Below are positions 18,703 through 27,635 of a stretch of DNA of 64,000 nt, piece after piece. The stretch comes from Enterococcaceae bacterium OF42-14pH9A (GTDB lineage: Bacteria > Bacillota > Bacilli > Lactobacillales > Enterococcaceae). The position numbers and the translations under genes are program-made. Under the pieces are notes generated by a model. It was not told where the DNA came from. It saw only the letters and a list, made by a program, of their open reading frames with translations, and did no database searches. The DNA lies in the NCBI GenBank assembly GCA_027692465.1, contig JAQEYU010000002.1, forward strand, positions 372,001-436,000. The letters run 5' to 3'. Numbering within the stretch: position 1 is the first letter of the stretch; the number at the start of each line of letters is the position of its first letter.

Positions 18703-19314
18703 TTACAGCCGCAGCTTCGCCAACTCGGCAGCTTTGGCCTCAGCAATAAGGCCAATTTGATTTTCCGAGATCGGGGTACCAAAGGGCTGTGGCTTGGACA
18801 GATAGCCCAGCTCGGGGGCATCGACACCGACATTGATATCTTCTTTGATCGGCACGCTGGCGTGATGGATATGGCCATGAAGGTTGCGGATATTTTTCGT
18901 GATCCCCAGCAGCATCGGATAATGGGTCAGATAATACTGGTGATGATCGAATTTCAGCAGAACACCCACATCATGAAAGAAAAATTTCGGTATTCCTGCT
19001 GTCGCAGTTCCGGGATCGTTGGCCGCCAGATATTTGAAGAAGGCCCGATTATCATGGTTGCCTTTAACAAAATGAATCTGACCGTTCAGGCCGGCAAGCA
19101 GCTCCAAAATCTCCGGGTAGCCCTTTTCATAAGCAGGATGCATCGCAATATCCCCCAAATGGTAGACTACATCCTGTTCTTTGACAACTCGATTCCAGTT
19201 GGTGACCATTACCTGATTCATCTCTGCCACATTTTTAAAGGGCCGCGGCGCAAAATCATTGTTTCCCAGCAGGTCCTCGTGAAAAAAGTGGGTATCGGCA
19301 GTAAAAAATTTCAT
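18703..19314 (-). CDS. calcineurin-like metallophosphoesterase
   Basis: This 203-residue protein has the metal-binding motifs DTHFFH, YHLGDIA, KGNHDN, LTHYP and HGHIHH in the order of the metallophosphatase superfamily. It hydrolyses a phosphoester of unknown identity. Start ATG 19314 follows GAGGAGGTCTTCTG; the extension to 19419 would run through a repeat element. Confidence 0.9.
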   Translation of the reverse strand: MKFFTADTHFFHEDLLGNNDFAPRPFKNVAEMNQVMVTNWNRVVKEQDVVYHLGDIAMHPAYEKGYPEILELLAGLNGQIHFVKGNHDNRAFFKYLAANDPGTATAGIPKFFFHDVGVLLKFDHHQYYLTHYPMLLGITKNIRNLHGHIHHASVPIKEDINVGVDAPELGYLSKPQPFGTPISENQIGLIAEAKAAELAKLRL

Positions 19315-19334
19315 CAGAAGACCTCCTCTTCTTA

Positions 19335-19487
19335 GGGCCTGTTTGAAAACTACGACGGCAGCTTCTTGGGTCCTTTTCACCGCAAACCGGGGTAAAAAGA
19401 CGGCCTCTGACTCATTCACTGTCTGGCATGATACAAATCCCAGTGAACAGGCTCAAAATGTCAGTTCCGGTATTTTCAAACACTCCT
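19335..19487. mobile_element. MITE-like element, diverged copy
   Basis: The ends are GGGCCTGTTTGAAAACT and, inverted, AGGAGTGTTTGAAAATA, flanked by TA (19333-19334, 19488-19489). The left interior TTGGGTCCTTTTCACCGCAA matches the 3945 copy. It begins 20 bp upstream of the phosphoesterase start, so the gene's promoter must lie in or beyond it. The rest of 19488-19644 shows no gene. Confidence 0.75.
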
Positions 19488-19644
19488 TAAACCTGTAACA
19501 TTGCGCTTTTGCCGTCAAAAACTTGCCATCGGGAATCTCAGGAATCCGGTACTTGCAGCTTCACTTTAAGTATAGTAGAGGTCTGCCTCAGAAACAAACA
19601 AAAACGCCCCGGAAAATGAGCTCCCGCGACGTCTGTTTATCTGA

Positions 19645-19986
19645 TCAATCTGCTTTGACGAAGAGGCCGCGGCTGATAAAACCATCCATCAGGAAATAAA
19701 ATTTTTCCTGCAGCATCTTGTGACTCTCGTCCTTGAAAATATTCACTGCTTTCAATCCGTTGGCTGTCGTCACCGACATTTTTACCGTCTTGATATCTTT
19801 GTCCACTGTGATTTTCAGCTTGAGACCCTCTTTACTTTGAGGAGTCGCCTCCAACGGACGGATCAGCTGGAAGTTGCCGCCGTTGGTCTCAGTAAATCCG
19901 TTGTCTCGCAATGTATAACGCTTGGCTGTCGGTGCCAGCTTGTAAGCAATCGGACTGCCGAGAACTGTTGCTTTTTCTTGAAATGC
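19645..19986 (-). CDS. DUF1831 protein, cysteine-desulfurase associated
   Basis: This 113-residue protein beginning MAFQEKATVLGSPIAYKL belongs, as I recall it, to the DUF1831 family found beside cysteine desulfurase genes in lactobacilli. Its role in sulfur transfer is inferred from that context. It follows the desulfurase gene by about 130 bp. Start ATG 19986 has GGTGAAGGAA upstream; an ATG 22 codons earlier lacks support. Confidence 0.75.
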   Translation of the reverse strand, partial: AFQEKATVLGSPIAYKLAPTAKRYTLRDNGFTETNGGNFQLIRPLEATPQSKEGLKLKITVDKDIKTVKMSVTTANGLKAVNIFKDESHKMLQEKFYFLMDGFISRGLFVKAD

Positions 19987-20115
19987 CATTTCCTTCACCT
20001 CATCGATTATTGCTGCGGAAAAAAGCCGACCTGCGCGAACGCCGGCTTCCACAGAGCGCTTTCTTCCCTTTGATTATATAAGTTGGCCGCAGCTTTTGCC
20101 AGTCTTTGAAGCGGT

Positions 20116-21255
20116 TTATTGCGCGCTTTTGATCAATTCTGTCAGCTCTTCGGCAAACAAGGTCACCTCAGCTTCGGTGTTGCCGTAGCCGAAGCTGATT
20201 CGGATGGATTCTTTAGTGGCCGAACTCTTGTGACCATACATCGCTTCCAGCACATGGGAAGGCTCGATATTGCCGGCGGTACAGGCCGAGCCCGTGGAGA
20301 TCGCCATCCCTTTCAGATCCAATTTCAGCAAAAGCAGGTCATTGGTAACACCGGGAAAACGCAAATTCAAGACTTGCGGCAGTTTTTGCTGCGGATCACC
20401 GTTTAACTGCCAGTTGATGCCGGCTTGTTCCAAGTGATTAGTGATGATTTTGCCGAAGCTGCGGTATTTTTCCCGCTCGGCTTCCTGAACTTCCGGTGTC
20501 AGCAGGCTGACTGCTTTGGCCATGCCGCAGATGGAGGCCAGATTTTCTGTTCCGGCACGACGTTTTTCTTCCTGTTCGCCGCCGTGCAGGTAAGCCGGCA
20601 GCGGCGTCTGGTCGCTTTTATACAAAAAGCCGACTCCTTTTGGTCCGTTGAATTTATGGGCAGAGGTACTCAGCAGATCGATTCCCAGTTCTTTAGGACG
20701 GATCACTACCTTGCCATATGCCTGTACTGCATCCGTGTGGAAAACGGCCGGATGTTCCCGCAGGACCTCACCGATTGCAGCGATTGGCAGCAGATTGCCG
20801 GTTTCATTATTGGCATACATGACCGATACCAGAATCGTATCCGGACGCAACGCAGCCTCTAAATCCGTCACGTGCAATTGCCCTTTTTCGTCAACCGGCA
20901 GATAGGTCACTTCAAAGCCCCGCGTCTCCAGATAATGCATCGTTTCTAAAACTGCCGGATGTTCGATAGCCGTGGTGATCAGATGCCGACCCTGAGCCTG
21001 TCTCGCCTCGGCAATACCGATGATCGCCGTGTTGTCGCTTTCGGTCCCGCCGGCGGTAAAAATAATCTCATGCGGTTTGACTCCCAAAGATGCAGCAACC
21101 GTATCCCGGGCCAGCTCCAGCTCCATCGCTGCCTGACGACCATATCCGTGAACGCTGGAAGGATTGCCGTAAACTTCCGTCAGTATCCGTTGCATCTCTT
21201 TGATTACTTCCGGGCGCAACGGTGTCGTCGCTGCATGGTCAAAATAACCTTTCAT
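20116..21255 (-). CDS. cysteine desulfurase (NifS/IscS type)
   Basis: This PLP enzyme takes sulfur from cysteine for tRNA thiolation or iron-sulfur clusters. The PLP lysine is near residue 201 in SAHKFNGPKG, and the active cysteine is in STGSACTAGNIEPSHVL. DAVQAYGK and TESDNTAI are further signatures. At 379 residues it is full length. Start ATG follows AAAGGGGATCAGACT, and a good promoter lies at 21343-21372. It is followed by the DUF1831 gene. Confidence 0.94.
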   Translation of the reverse strand: MKGYFDHAATTPLRPEVIKEMQRILTEVYGNPSSVHGYGRQAAMELELARDTVAASLGVKPHEIIFTAGGTESDNTAIIGIAEARQAQGRHLITTAIEHPAVLETMHYLETRGFEVTYLPVDEKGQLHVTDLEAALRPDTILVSVMYANNETGNLLPIAAIGEVLREHPAVFHTDAVQAYGKVVIRPKELGIDLLSTSAHKFNGPKGVGFLYKSDQTPLPAYLHGGEQEEKRRAGTENLASICGMAKAVSLLTPEVQEAEREKYRSFGKIITNHLEQAGINWQLNGDPQQKLPQVLNLRFPGVTNDLLLLKLDLKGMAISTGSACTAGNIEPSHVLEAMYGHKSSATKESIRISFGYGNTEAEVTLFAEELTELIKSAQ

Positions 21256-21342
21256 AGTCTGATCCCCTTTTATTTTCCAATACTGCCGCGACGGTTTTTA
21301 CCGCACAATCGACAGCAGATTTTGCGTAGTTTTCTCCCTGTT

Positions 21343-21372
21343 ATTCTAGCACAGCGGAAAAGACGTTGGCAA
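21343..21372 (-). promoter_or_regulatory. sigma-A promoter of the cysteine desulfurase gene
   Basis: On the minus strand, -35 TTGCCA (21367-21372), an 18-bp spacer and -10 TAGAAT (21343-21348). Confidence 0.6.
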
Positions 21373-21467
21373 AGGATGTGGGGCAGCAGCAAAAGAAGAG
21401 GCCCGAGATGCCTTCCTTTTTACCGGACCATTCACAGCATCCCGGTCCGGCGCCGCAGGAAAACCAC

Positions 21468-21508
21468 AAAAAAGCCGCGCACCTGAGTCAGGTTTACGCG
21501 ACTTTCTT
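21468..21508 (-). terminator. terminator of the PRPP synthetase gene
   Basis: On the minus strand AAGTCGCG..ACCTGA pairs with TCAGGT..CGCGGCTT, followed by a T-run. Confidence 0.75.
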
Positions 21509-21517
21509 CACTATTGT

Positions 21518-22489
21518 TTATTGGAAATCCTTTTCTTCCAGCTTGAACAGCGGACTCATCGGCTTGTTCTCGTGGATTACTTTGACCGCTTGTCCCATCA
21601 GTTCACCGCAGCTGACGTAGACCATGTTTTCCGGATGACGATCATCAGCGGTAAAACAAGAATCGGTCACACATAAAGAGGTGATCTGGGAGCTTTCGAT
21701 CAGCTCTTTGGCTGGTGGTGACAGTAAAGCATGAGACGCGCAGGCGTATACTTCTTTGGCGCCAGCATCCTTCAGAAACTGCGCAGCTTTGACCATCGTA
21801 TTGCCGGTGTTCAGGATATCATCCACCATGATACAAGTCTTGCCGGCGACATCCCCGATTACATAGCCGCCATTGGGATCACTTTCCTCCTGATCCACGA
21901 TTGCCAGTGTCGTATTGAGATATTCCCCCAGGCTGCGGGCCCGTTGGACGCCGGAGTTTTTCGGTGACACCACCACATACTCATCACCGGTCATCTTCAG
22001 ATCACGATAATACTTGGCAAACAAAGGCATAGTGAACAGGTTATCCACCGGAATATCGAAGAAGCCCTGAACTTGGACGGCGTGCAGATCCAGCGTCAAG
22101 ACTCGCGTTGCACCGGCTTCTTGCAGCATGTTGGCGATCAGCTTGGCTGTGATCGGCTCATGGGGTCTGGCAGTCCGGTCTTGACGAGCATAGGCATAAT
22201 ACGGCAGGACAACATTGATTGTCTTGGCGCTGGCCCGTTTCATAGCATCAATCATGATGAGCAGCTCCATGTAATAATCGTTGACCGGCTGATTGGTAGC
22301 CTGTACCAGATACACGTGTGCTCCCCGGACGGTTTCCTCAATACTGATGGAAATTTCTCCGTCGCTGAAATGCTTGATGGAACAAGCTCCCAGTTTTGTT
22401 CCGAATGTCGCAGCAATCTTTTCAGCCAGTGGCAGATTCCCGTTCAAGCTGAAGATCTTTAACGGCTTTTCTTCGTAATTAACGCCCAT
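21518..22489 (-). CDS. prs: ribose-phosphate pyrophosphokinase
   Basis: It makes PRPP from ribose 5-phosphate and ATP for nucleotide, histidine and tryptophan synthesis. The motifs DLHAVQVQGFFDIPVDNL, RPHEPITAKL and the PRPP loop VDDILNTGNTM are intact, and the length of 323 residues is usual. Lactobacillales often carry two prs genes, and the copy next to a cysteine desulfurase is often the second one; which copy this is cannot be told from the window. Start ATG 22489 has GGGAGGACG about 13 bases upstream. Confidence 0.94.
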   Translation of the reverse strand: MGVNYEEKPLKIFSLNGNLPLAEKIAATFGTKLGACSIKHFSDGEISISIEETVRGAHVYLVQATNQPVNDYYMELLIMIDAMKRASAKTINVVLPYYAYARQDRTARPHEPITAKLIANMLQEAGATRVLTLDLHAVQVQGFFDIPVDNLFTMPLFAKYYRDLKMTGDEYVVVSPKNSGVQRARSLGEYLNTTLAIVDQEESDPNGGYVIGDVAGKTCIMVDDILNTGNTMVKAAQFLKDAGAKEVYACASHALLSPPAKELIESSQITSLCVTDSCFTADDRHPENMVYVSCGELMGQAVKVIHENKPMSPLFKLEEKDFQ

Positions 22490-22572
22490 CTTGTCAATCG
22501 TCCTCCCAAGTTTTCGTGGATTTTCTCTATTCTAACATAAATTTGGTGAGATTTCTGCCGGAACTTTCGGGT

Positions 22573-23124
22573 CTAAGGCAGGGAAACGGTACCATTGGCC
22601 CACTCAGCGGGAATCACTTTGCGATAGTTGCCCCAGTTGTCGTGGACCTTGAAATAACGCTTGCCGTCAGTGGTCTCCATGAAAGCGTAGGCCGTAACCC
22701 AGTGATTGCCGTATGTCGATCCTTTGGCTTTCATCAGGCCGAGGATCACCGGTTTCCCCTGCTGAATCCGTTTCACTGAGCGGTACCAGCCACCGGCCAT
22801 CGTGGCGCGGGCACGATACGGCAGGTGAAAATAGGTGAAAAATTTGGACAGTCCGTGAGCTACTTGAAAAGCCACCGTCGGCAATTCGTAGGGTTGAATC
22901 AAAATCCGCAGAAAATCTGCCAGGGTCCCGCCGTTGCGACTGCCCTTGGTGCGCAGCGTCGTCGGTATGATCTCGGAATCGAGATGATCTTGATAATAAG
23001 CCAAGAGTACGGACGCCGCATTGGTACCGCACAGATAGCCGCTGTGGGTGATCCAGTCTTTATATGGAACAAACGCCGTCTCATCGATCCCGATCCAGCG
23101 ATCTCGCGGATAATTTTGCGTCAT
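22573..23124 (-). CDS. C39-like cysteine peptidase domain protein
   Basis: This 183-residue protein has the C39-like triad: Cys in GYLCGTNAASVLLAYY, His in YGNHWVTAYAF and Asp/Asn in FKVHDNWGNYRKVIP. There is no signal peptide or ABC domain, so it is not a bacteriocin-processing exporter. Substrate unknown. Start ATG 23124 follows GAAGGAGGAAGTGCC. A TATAAT box for this gene lies at 23173-23178 (minus). Confidence 0.8.
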   Translation of the reverse strand: MTQNYPRDRWIGIDETAFVPYKDWITHSGYLCGTNAASVLLAYYQDHLDSEIIPTTLRTKGSRNGGTLADFLRILIQPYELPTVAFQVAHGLSKFFTYFHLPYRARATMAGGWYRSVKRIQQGKPVILGLMKAKGSTYGNHWVTAYAFMETTDGKRYFKVHDNWGNYRKVIPAEWANGTVSLP

Positions 23125-23178
23125 GGCACTTCCTCCTTCAAATCGTGACAAACCGCTTCAAGCTACCTTGTCATTATA

Positions 23179-23540
23179 ACGAAATTTTCCGGAAACCGAA
23201 ATGATCATGATTGGACGCCTGCCAAGTGGCGCCGACAAACAGCTTGCTGCCTGTTTACCGTCCCGCTACTTACGGAAAGCAAAAATCGGAAAGCAAAAAA
23301 TTCTGCCACTTTTCAAAAAGCTGCATTGTCGCCAGACCGCGCTTTACGTCGGTACCAGGGCAAAATTGCTGCTGGAAACTTTTGGTCTTCACCTGATCCC
23401 TGATTGCTTGAAACTGTGGGCCGGACATACTGGTTGAGCAGCAGCAGCTTTTTATGCTGAATCCCTTCGCAAAAACAGCGATCTGAACTGTAAAAAATTG
23501 TGATATACTCAACTCAACTATCACAAGCAGGAGTTTTCTC
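23179..23540. other. gene-free stretch before the two-component system
   Basis: No ORF with a ribosome binding site was found here. A TATACT box at about 23501-23506 probably starts the regulator-kinase transcript, without a good -35. I looked for a small pheromone precursor and did not find one with a plausible start. Confidence 0.3.
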
Positions 23541-24248
23541 ATGAAAATCGCGATTTTGGAAGATCAAAAACAGCACTTGGATCATTTGACTGACCTTTTG
23601 GATCAAGCTTCCCGATTAAAGCAGCTGCCTCTCGTCGTAGAAATCTTCGACACCGGCGAAAGCTTTCTTTTTGCTGCACCGGATGCCGACTTTCAACTGG
23701 TATTTTTGGATATCCAGCTGGCGGGGACACTGGACGGGATGGCGGTGGCCAAGCAGCTGCGGGCAGCCGGCAACCATCTGCCGGTAGTTTTTGTCAGCAA
23801 TTACGACGACTATGTGTTTGACGGCTACGATGTAGGGGCTGTAGCTTACATCATGAAACCGGTAACGTTGGAAAAAATCAGCAGCGTGCTTGAAAAAGTT
23901 GCCAACCGAAAGACAGTACCGATCCTGATGGTCAACGTTGAGCGGGAAACCCTGAAAATCCCGCAGTTCGACATTTTATATTTACAGGTCACCGGTCATA
24001 CTCTTTTTTTGCAAACACAGGAAGAGCGCTACATTCTGACGGCCAATCTCAACCAATTTGAAGCAGAATTGACCGCAGATTTTCTGAAAATCAATCGGGG
24101 AACCATCGTTAATCTCAATCAGGTAGCAGCTTTCAACGGCAGCGACATCACATTGAGCAGCGGCGAACAGCTTCCGGTCAGCCGGACCCGCAAAAAACTG
24201 CTGAAAGAAATGCTTTTGAAGCATTATCGGGGACTGGCAGATGACTGA
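23541..24248 (+). CDS. LytTR-family response regulator
   Basis: Of 235 residues, the receiver domain (about 1-120) has the phospho-acceptor Asp in LVFLDIQLAGTLDGM and the YIMKPV motif, followed by a LytTR DNA-binding domain (about 135-230, FLKINRGTIVNLNQV, LPVSRTRKKLL). This is the AgrA/ComE/BlpR type, usually answering to a peptide signal. It overlaps the kinase start by 8 bp. The likely target is the downstream ABC exporter operon (inference). Confidence 0.9.
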   Translation: MKIAILEDQKQHLDHLTDLLDQASRLKQLPLVVEIFDTGESFLFAAPDADFQLVFLDIQLAGTLDGMAVAKQLRAAGNHLPVVFVSNYDDYVFDGYDVGAVAYIMKPVTLEKISSVLEKVANRKTVPILMVNVERETLKIPQFDILYLQVTGHTLFLQTQEERYILTANLNQFEAELTADFLKINRGTIVNLNQVAAFNGSDITLSSGEQLPVSRTRKKLLKEMLLKHYRGLADD

Positions 24249-25425
24249 TTGGCTGTTACTGACGTTGGCAGTGATGCTCTATGAAACATTATTTCACGGT
24301 AAACGGGGGCTTTGGCTTTCAAGTGCAGTCCTCCTTCAGCCCCTCTTGGCCTGGTTGCTGAGGACTGCTTCAGTAACTGTCGCTCCTTGGATTGTATGGC
24401 CGCTTTTTTTGCTTTACTTTCTGCGCTACTTTAAAGAGGATCGGGTACCGGTAGTTTATTCTGCTCTGCAGCTGGTTATCGGCCTACTCTCCTTATTGCC
24501 GCTGTCAAAACAAGCGGCGACCCTCTTGACAAGCTGCTTTGACTCCCCCTGGACCTTATATCTCTTTCTCATCGGCTATTTTCTTTTGAGCGCCGGACGC
24601 CAGCTGCATCTGCGGGGCAGGCTCTTTTGTGGCATGCTGTTGGCATGTTTGGCCCTCCTTTATGCGCAGAGTACGGCCCCTGTCAGTTGGATTCTGCTGG
24701 CAGCGACCCTCTTGTGCTGCTGCTTGTGTCTGGAGCTGCTGCGCTATCTTTTTGCCGAAACCGACCTGGTCTTTGCCCGTTCGCTGGATCAGATCATGGC
24801 GAACTATGTTCAAGAGATCAACCAGCTCTATGAAAATGTTCGGGGCTGGCGCCACGATTACCACAATCATCTCCAGAGTTTGAAGACGACCGTCGCCAAA
24901 GACCGCAAAGAAGAAACCTTGGCTTATCTGGCGGACTTGGAAAATCACTTGCAGGAGATCGAGCAGATCGTCAAATCCGGCAATACGATGCTGGATGCAG
25001 TGGTAAATTCGAAATTGACCATTGCTCAGCAGCAGAACATCCCCCTCAATGCCAAAGTATTCGTGGGGACTCAGCCTCTGATCAACGATGTGGATATGGT
25101 GGTGATCCTGGGCAACATTTTAGACAACGCCATCGAAGCCAACTTGGAAATCCCGGATCCCAAGCAGCGCCTGCTTCGGGTGTACATCTCCATCTTGAAG
25201 CAGCAGCTGTACATCGTCGTCACCAATGCCCGGCCGGAAAATCAGCAGATCAAGCCCGATTATGCCAGCACTAAAAACGACAAACGAGGTCTCGGGATCC
25301 GCCGCATCAACGCCCTCGTTGCCAAGTACGACGGCCTGCTGAATCGGCAATATGAAGACGGCTTCTTCGTCACAGAGCTCCTGCTGCCGCTGGTGACCAT
25401 CACAGAAAACAGTGAAAACAGCTAA
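24241..25425 (+). CDS. AgrC/ComD-type sensor histidine kinase
   Basis: This 394-residue kinase has about six N-terminal membrane helices (1-185), then the HPK10-type phospho-acceptor region GWRHDYHNHLQSLK, and a GHKL ATPase domain with ILGNILDNAIEAN and the glycine-rich KRGLGIRRINALV. Such kinases sense secreted peptides. No AgrB-like processing protease or precursor peptide gene was found beside it. Confidence 0.9.
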   Translation: MTDWLLLTLAVMLYETLFHGKRGLWLSSAVLLQPLLAWLLRTASVTVAPWIVWPLFLLYFLRYFKEDRVPVVYSALQLVIGLLSLLPLSKQAATLLTSCFDSPWTLYLFLIGYFLLSAGRQLHLRGRLFCGMLLACLALLYAQSTAPVSWILLAATLLCCCLCLELLRYLFAETDLVFARSLDQIMANYVQEINQLYENVRGWRHDYHNHLQSLKTTVAKDRKEETLAYLADLENHLQEIEQIVKSGNTMLDAVVNSKLTIAQQQNIPLNAKVFVGTQPLINDVDMVVILGNILDNAIEANLEIPDPKQRLLRVYISILKQQLYIVVTNARPENQQIKPDYASTKNDKRGLGIRRINALVAKYDGLLNRQYEDGFFVTELLLPLVTITENSENS

Positions 25426-25641
25426 AATAAACGTCGAGGCCGGTCGGAGAACCTCCCAGCACTTGGCTTGCTATGAAAAAAGTTCCGCTGGTGTACGGGT
25501 GAAATCCAGGAGCCGGCTCCAGACTGTCAAATACTGCGGATACCCCAGTGTCATCTGCAGCGCTGTTTGTTCACAAGCAACACCAGTCAGCAGTTGGCAG
25601 CCGTTCCAGGGACCGCCGATCATCATACAGCTCTAATTTCT
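25426..25641. other. gene-free, possibly structured stretch after the kinase
   Basis: It contains the perfect palindrome GGAGCCGGCTCC and segments reminiscent of a cobalamin-riboswitch core (GGGTGAAATCC, then AGACTGTC), but the pairing is poor. It ends at the terminator 25642-25671. It could simply be the 3' untranslated region of the two-component transcript. Confidence 0.25.
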
Positions 25642-25671
25642 CTGCGGCTTGTCATAAAGCCGCAGTTTTTT
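25642..25671 (+). terminator. terminator between two-component system and ABC operon
   Basis: CTGCGGCTT pairs with AAGCCGCAG, followed by TTTTTT. Confidence 0.88.
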
Positions 25672-25781
25672 CATATCGAAATCCCCTTCACGCAAAAAAA
25701 TGCCCTTTCAGGAATCAACTCCCACAACTGTCAGGCATTTGGCTATGATAAACTCAAGCTAAGAGAAATGAGGGAAGTAAA

Positions 25782-27635
25782 ATGGCACTGCGCAAACAAG
25801 ACCCTGTTGCAATGGAAAAAACAACATACAGTTTTCTGCAGAATTTTCGTTGGTATTTCGGCTACGTGAAACTGTGGGAACCGAAACTTTTCGGAGTGAT
25901 GCTCAGCGGGGTCCTTTTTCAAACAATTGGCAACCTGCTGAATGTCCTGATGCCGGCAGTAATCATCGATTATCTGGTCAGCGGCAAACCCCTGGGCCAG
26001 CTGCTGCTGCTGATCACAGGTATGGTCGCGGGAACCAGTCTCTGCAATTACATCAGTATGGGGGCGATGAACCGCAATTTTTCTCGCCGCATCGCAATCC
26101 GCACCCGTTTTCAGGAACCGTTGGCAGAAGACATCATGTTCATGCCTTATGATTATGTCGTTCAGAAAAAAGTCCGCGAACGCTATCACACAGCCATGAC
26201 CAGCGCCTTAAATTCCAACAGCAAGGCCGGTGAAGCCTTTTATCTGCACACGATGAAGATCATCCGGACGCTGGTGAGTCTGCTTTTGTTCGGTCTGACG
26301 ATCTCCTTTTTCTCGCCGTTGGTCTTTTTGCTGGTGCTGATCATGGGAGCTGTCAATTATTTTATTTTGAATCATATCAAGAATAAGCGGGAAAAGATGC
26401 GTCAAAAATACGGGCCGATCGAGCAAAAAAAATCTTACGTCTCCCGCAATGCTTATCAGGTGGAGAACGGCAAAGACCTGCGCCTGTACCATATGTCCGC
26501 CTGGTTCGACCAGATTATCGACCAGTGCAAGACCGAGGAAAGGGCCCTGACCAGACGAGACGGGAACCTGAGCTTTTTTACCGGCTCAACCCAGACAGTG
26601 ACTTTTTTCATCCAGAATACCGCGAGTATCCTCTACCTGATTTGGGGAATCACTAATCGCTTGTTCTCGATTCCGCAGTTCACGATGTATCTGGGGATCG
26701 TCAATCAATTCGCCACCCTGATCCAAAATCTCAACCAGGAAATCTATGACTTGCAAAATGCTTCCAGCGAGCTCAACGATCTTCGCTACTGGATGGATTT
26801 CGCTCAGGCAGCTCGCACTCAGGGAGAGGCCGCTTTGCTGCCGGATCTATCTTCAGGAGTGACTTTTCGTTTCGAAAATGTCAGCTACCGCTATCCGGAT
26901 GCCGAATCAGACAGTATCACAAACCTGGACCTGACGATCACAAGCGGTGAAAAACTGGCGCTGGTGGGCAGTAACGGTGCCGGTAAAACCACATTGGTGA
27001 AGCTGATCTCCGGCCTGTTACAACCCACCAAAGGCCGGATCCTCATGAACGGTGTCGATATCCGTAGCATCGCACCGGAAACTTATTATGGGCTCATCGC
27101 ACCGGTCTTTCAGGAGGCATTGGTTTATGCCATGTCCGTGCGGGAAAATATCACTGTTTCTCAGGATACCGTTGCTGATGCCCGCATCTGGGCTGTTCTG
27201 GAAGAAGCCGGTCTGGCCGAGAAGATCCGCAGCCTGCCACAAGGACTGGCCACGCAGCTGACCCGCGAGATCCATCTTGACGGCGTCGAGCTTTCCGGTG
27301 GTGAAACCCAGAAATTGATGCTGGCACGTGCATTGTATAAGCAGGCGGAATTTTTGGTTCTGGATGAACCTACTGCAGCGCTGGATGCTTTGGCAGAAAA
27401 CGAAATGTACCAGGGGTTTGCCAAGCTGGTGCATAATAAGACGGCTTTGTTCATCTCACACCGATTGGCTTCCACCAGGTTTTGCGACCGCATCATTTTC
27501 CTGGAAAAAGGACAGCTGGCCGAAAGCGGGACCCACAACGAACTGATGAACAGACAAGGGCCTTACGCCGCAATGTACGAAATCCAAAGTCAATACTACA
27601 AGGAGGACACTGAACATGAACGAGTTGCTGTCTAA
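25782..27635 (+). CDS. ABC exporter half-transporter, first subunit
   Basis: This 617-residue type-IV exporter half has an N-terminal six-helix membrane domain and a C-terminal ATPase with Walker A LVGSNGAGKTTLVKL, signature ELSGGETQKLMLARAL and Walker B FLVLDEPTAALD. All catalytic residues are present. It overlaps the next gene by 20 bp, so the two form a heterodimer. The neighbouring peptide-type two-component system suggests export of, or defence against, a peptide (inference). Start ATG follows GAGGGAAGTAAA. Confidence 0.9.
   Translation: MALRKQDPVAMEKTTYSFLQNFRWYFGYVKLWEPKLFGVMLSGVLFQTIGNLLNVLMPAVIIDYLVSGKPLGQLLLLITGMVAGTSLCNYISMGAMNRNFSRRIAIRTRFQEPLAEDIMFMPYDYVVQKKVRERYHTAMTSALNSNSKAGEAFYLHTMKIIRTLVSLLLFGLTISFFSPLVFLLVLIMGAVNYFILNHIKNKREKMRQKYGPIEQKKSYVSRNAYQVENGKDLRLYHMSAWFDQIIDQCKTEERALTRRDGNLSFFTGSTQTVTFFIQNTASILYLIWGITNRLFSIPQFTMYLGIVNQFATLIQNLNQEIYDLQNASSELNDLRYWMDFAQAARTQGEAALLPDLSSGVTFRFENVSYRYPDAESDSITNLDLTITSGEKLALVGSNGAGKTTLVKLISGLLQPTKGRILMNGVDIRSIAPETYYGLIAPVFQEALVYAMSVRENITVSQDTVADARIWAVLEEAGLAEKIRSLPQGLATQLTREIHLDGVELSGGETQKLMLARALYKQAEFLVLDEPTAALDALAENEMYQGFAKLVHNKTALFISHRLASTRFCDRIIFLEKGQLAESGTHNELMNRQGPYAAMYEIQSQYYKEDTEHERVAV

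Noticed and set aside
22573..23124. C39-like peptidase considered as a bacteriocin-processing protease for the downstream exporter
   Set aside because: It is a stand-alone soluble protein on the opposite strand with no leader-peptide gene. The exporter subunits lack C39 domains.
23201..23437. 78-codon plus-strand frame between the peptidase and the two-component system
   Set aside because: The ATG has no ribosome binding site, the composition is not protein-like, and it has no recognisable relatives from memory.
25473..25502. Nine-codon ORF MKKVPLVYG considered as a peptide pheromone
   Set aside because: It is too short, has no ribosome binding site and no export or processing features.
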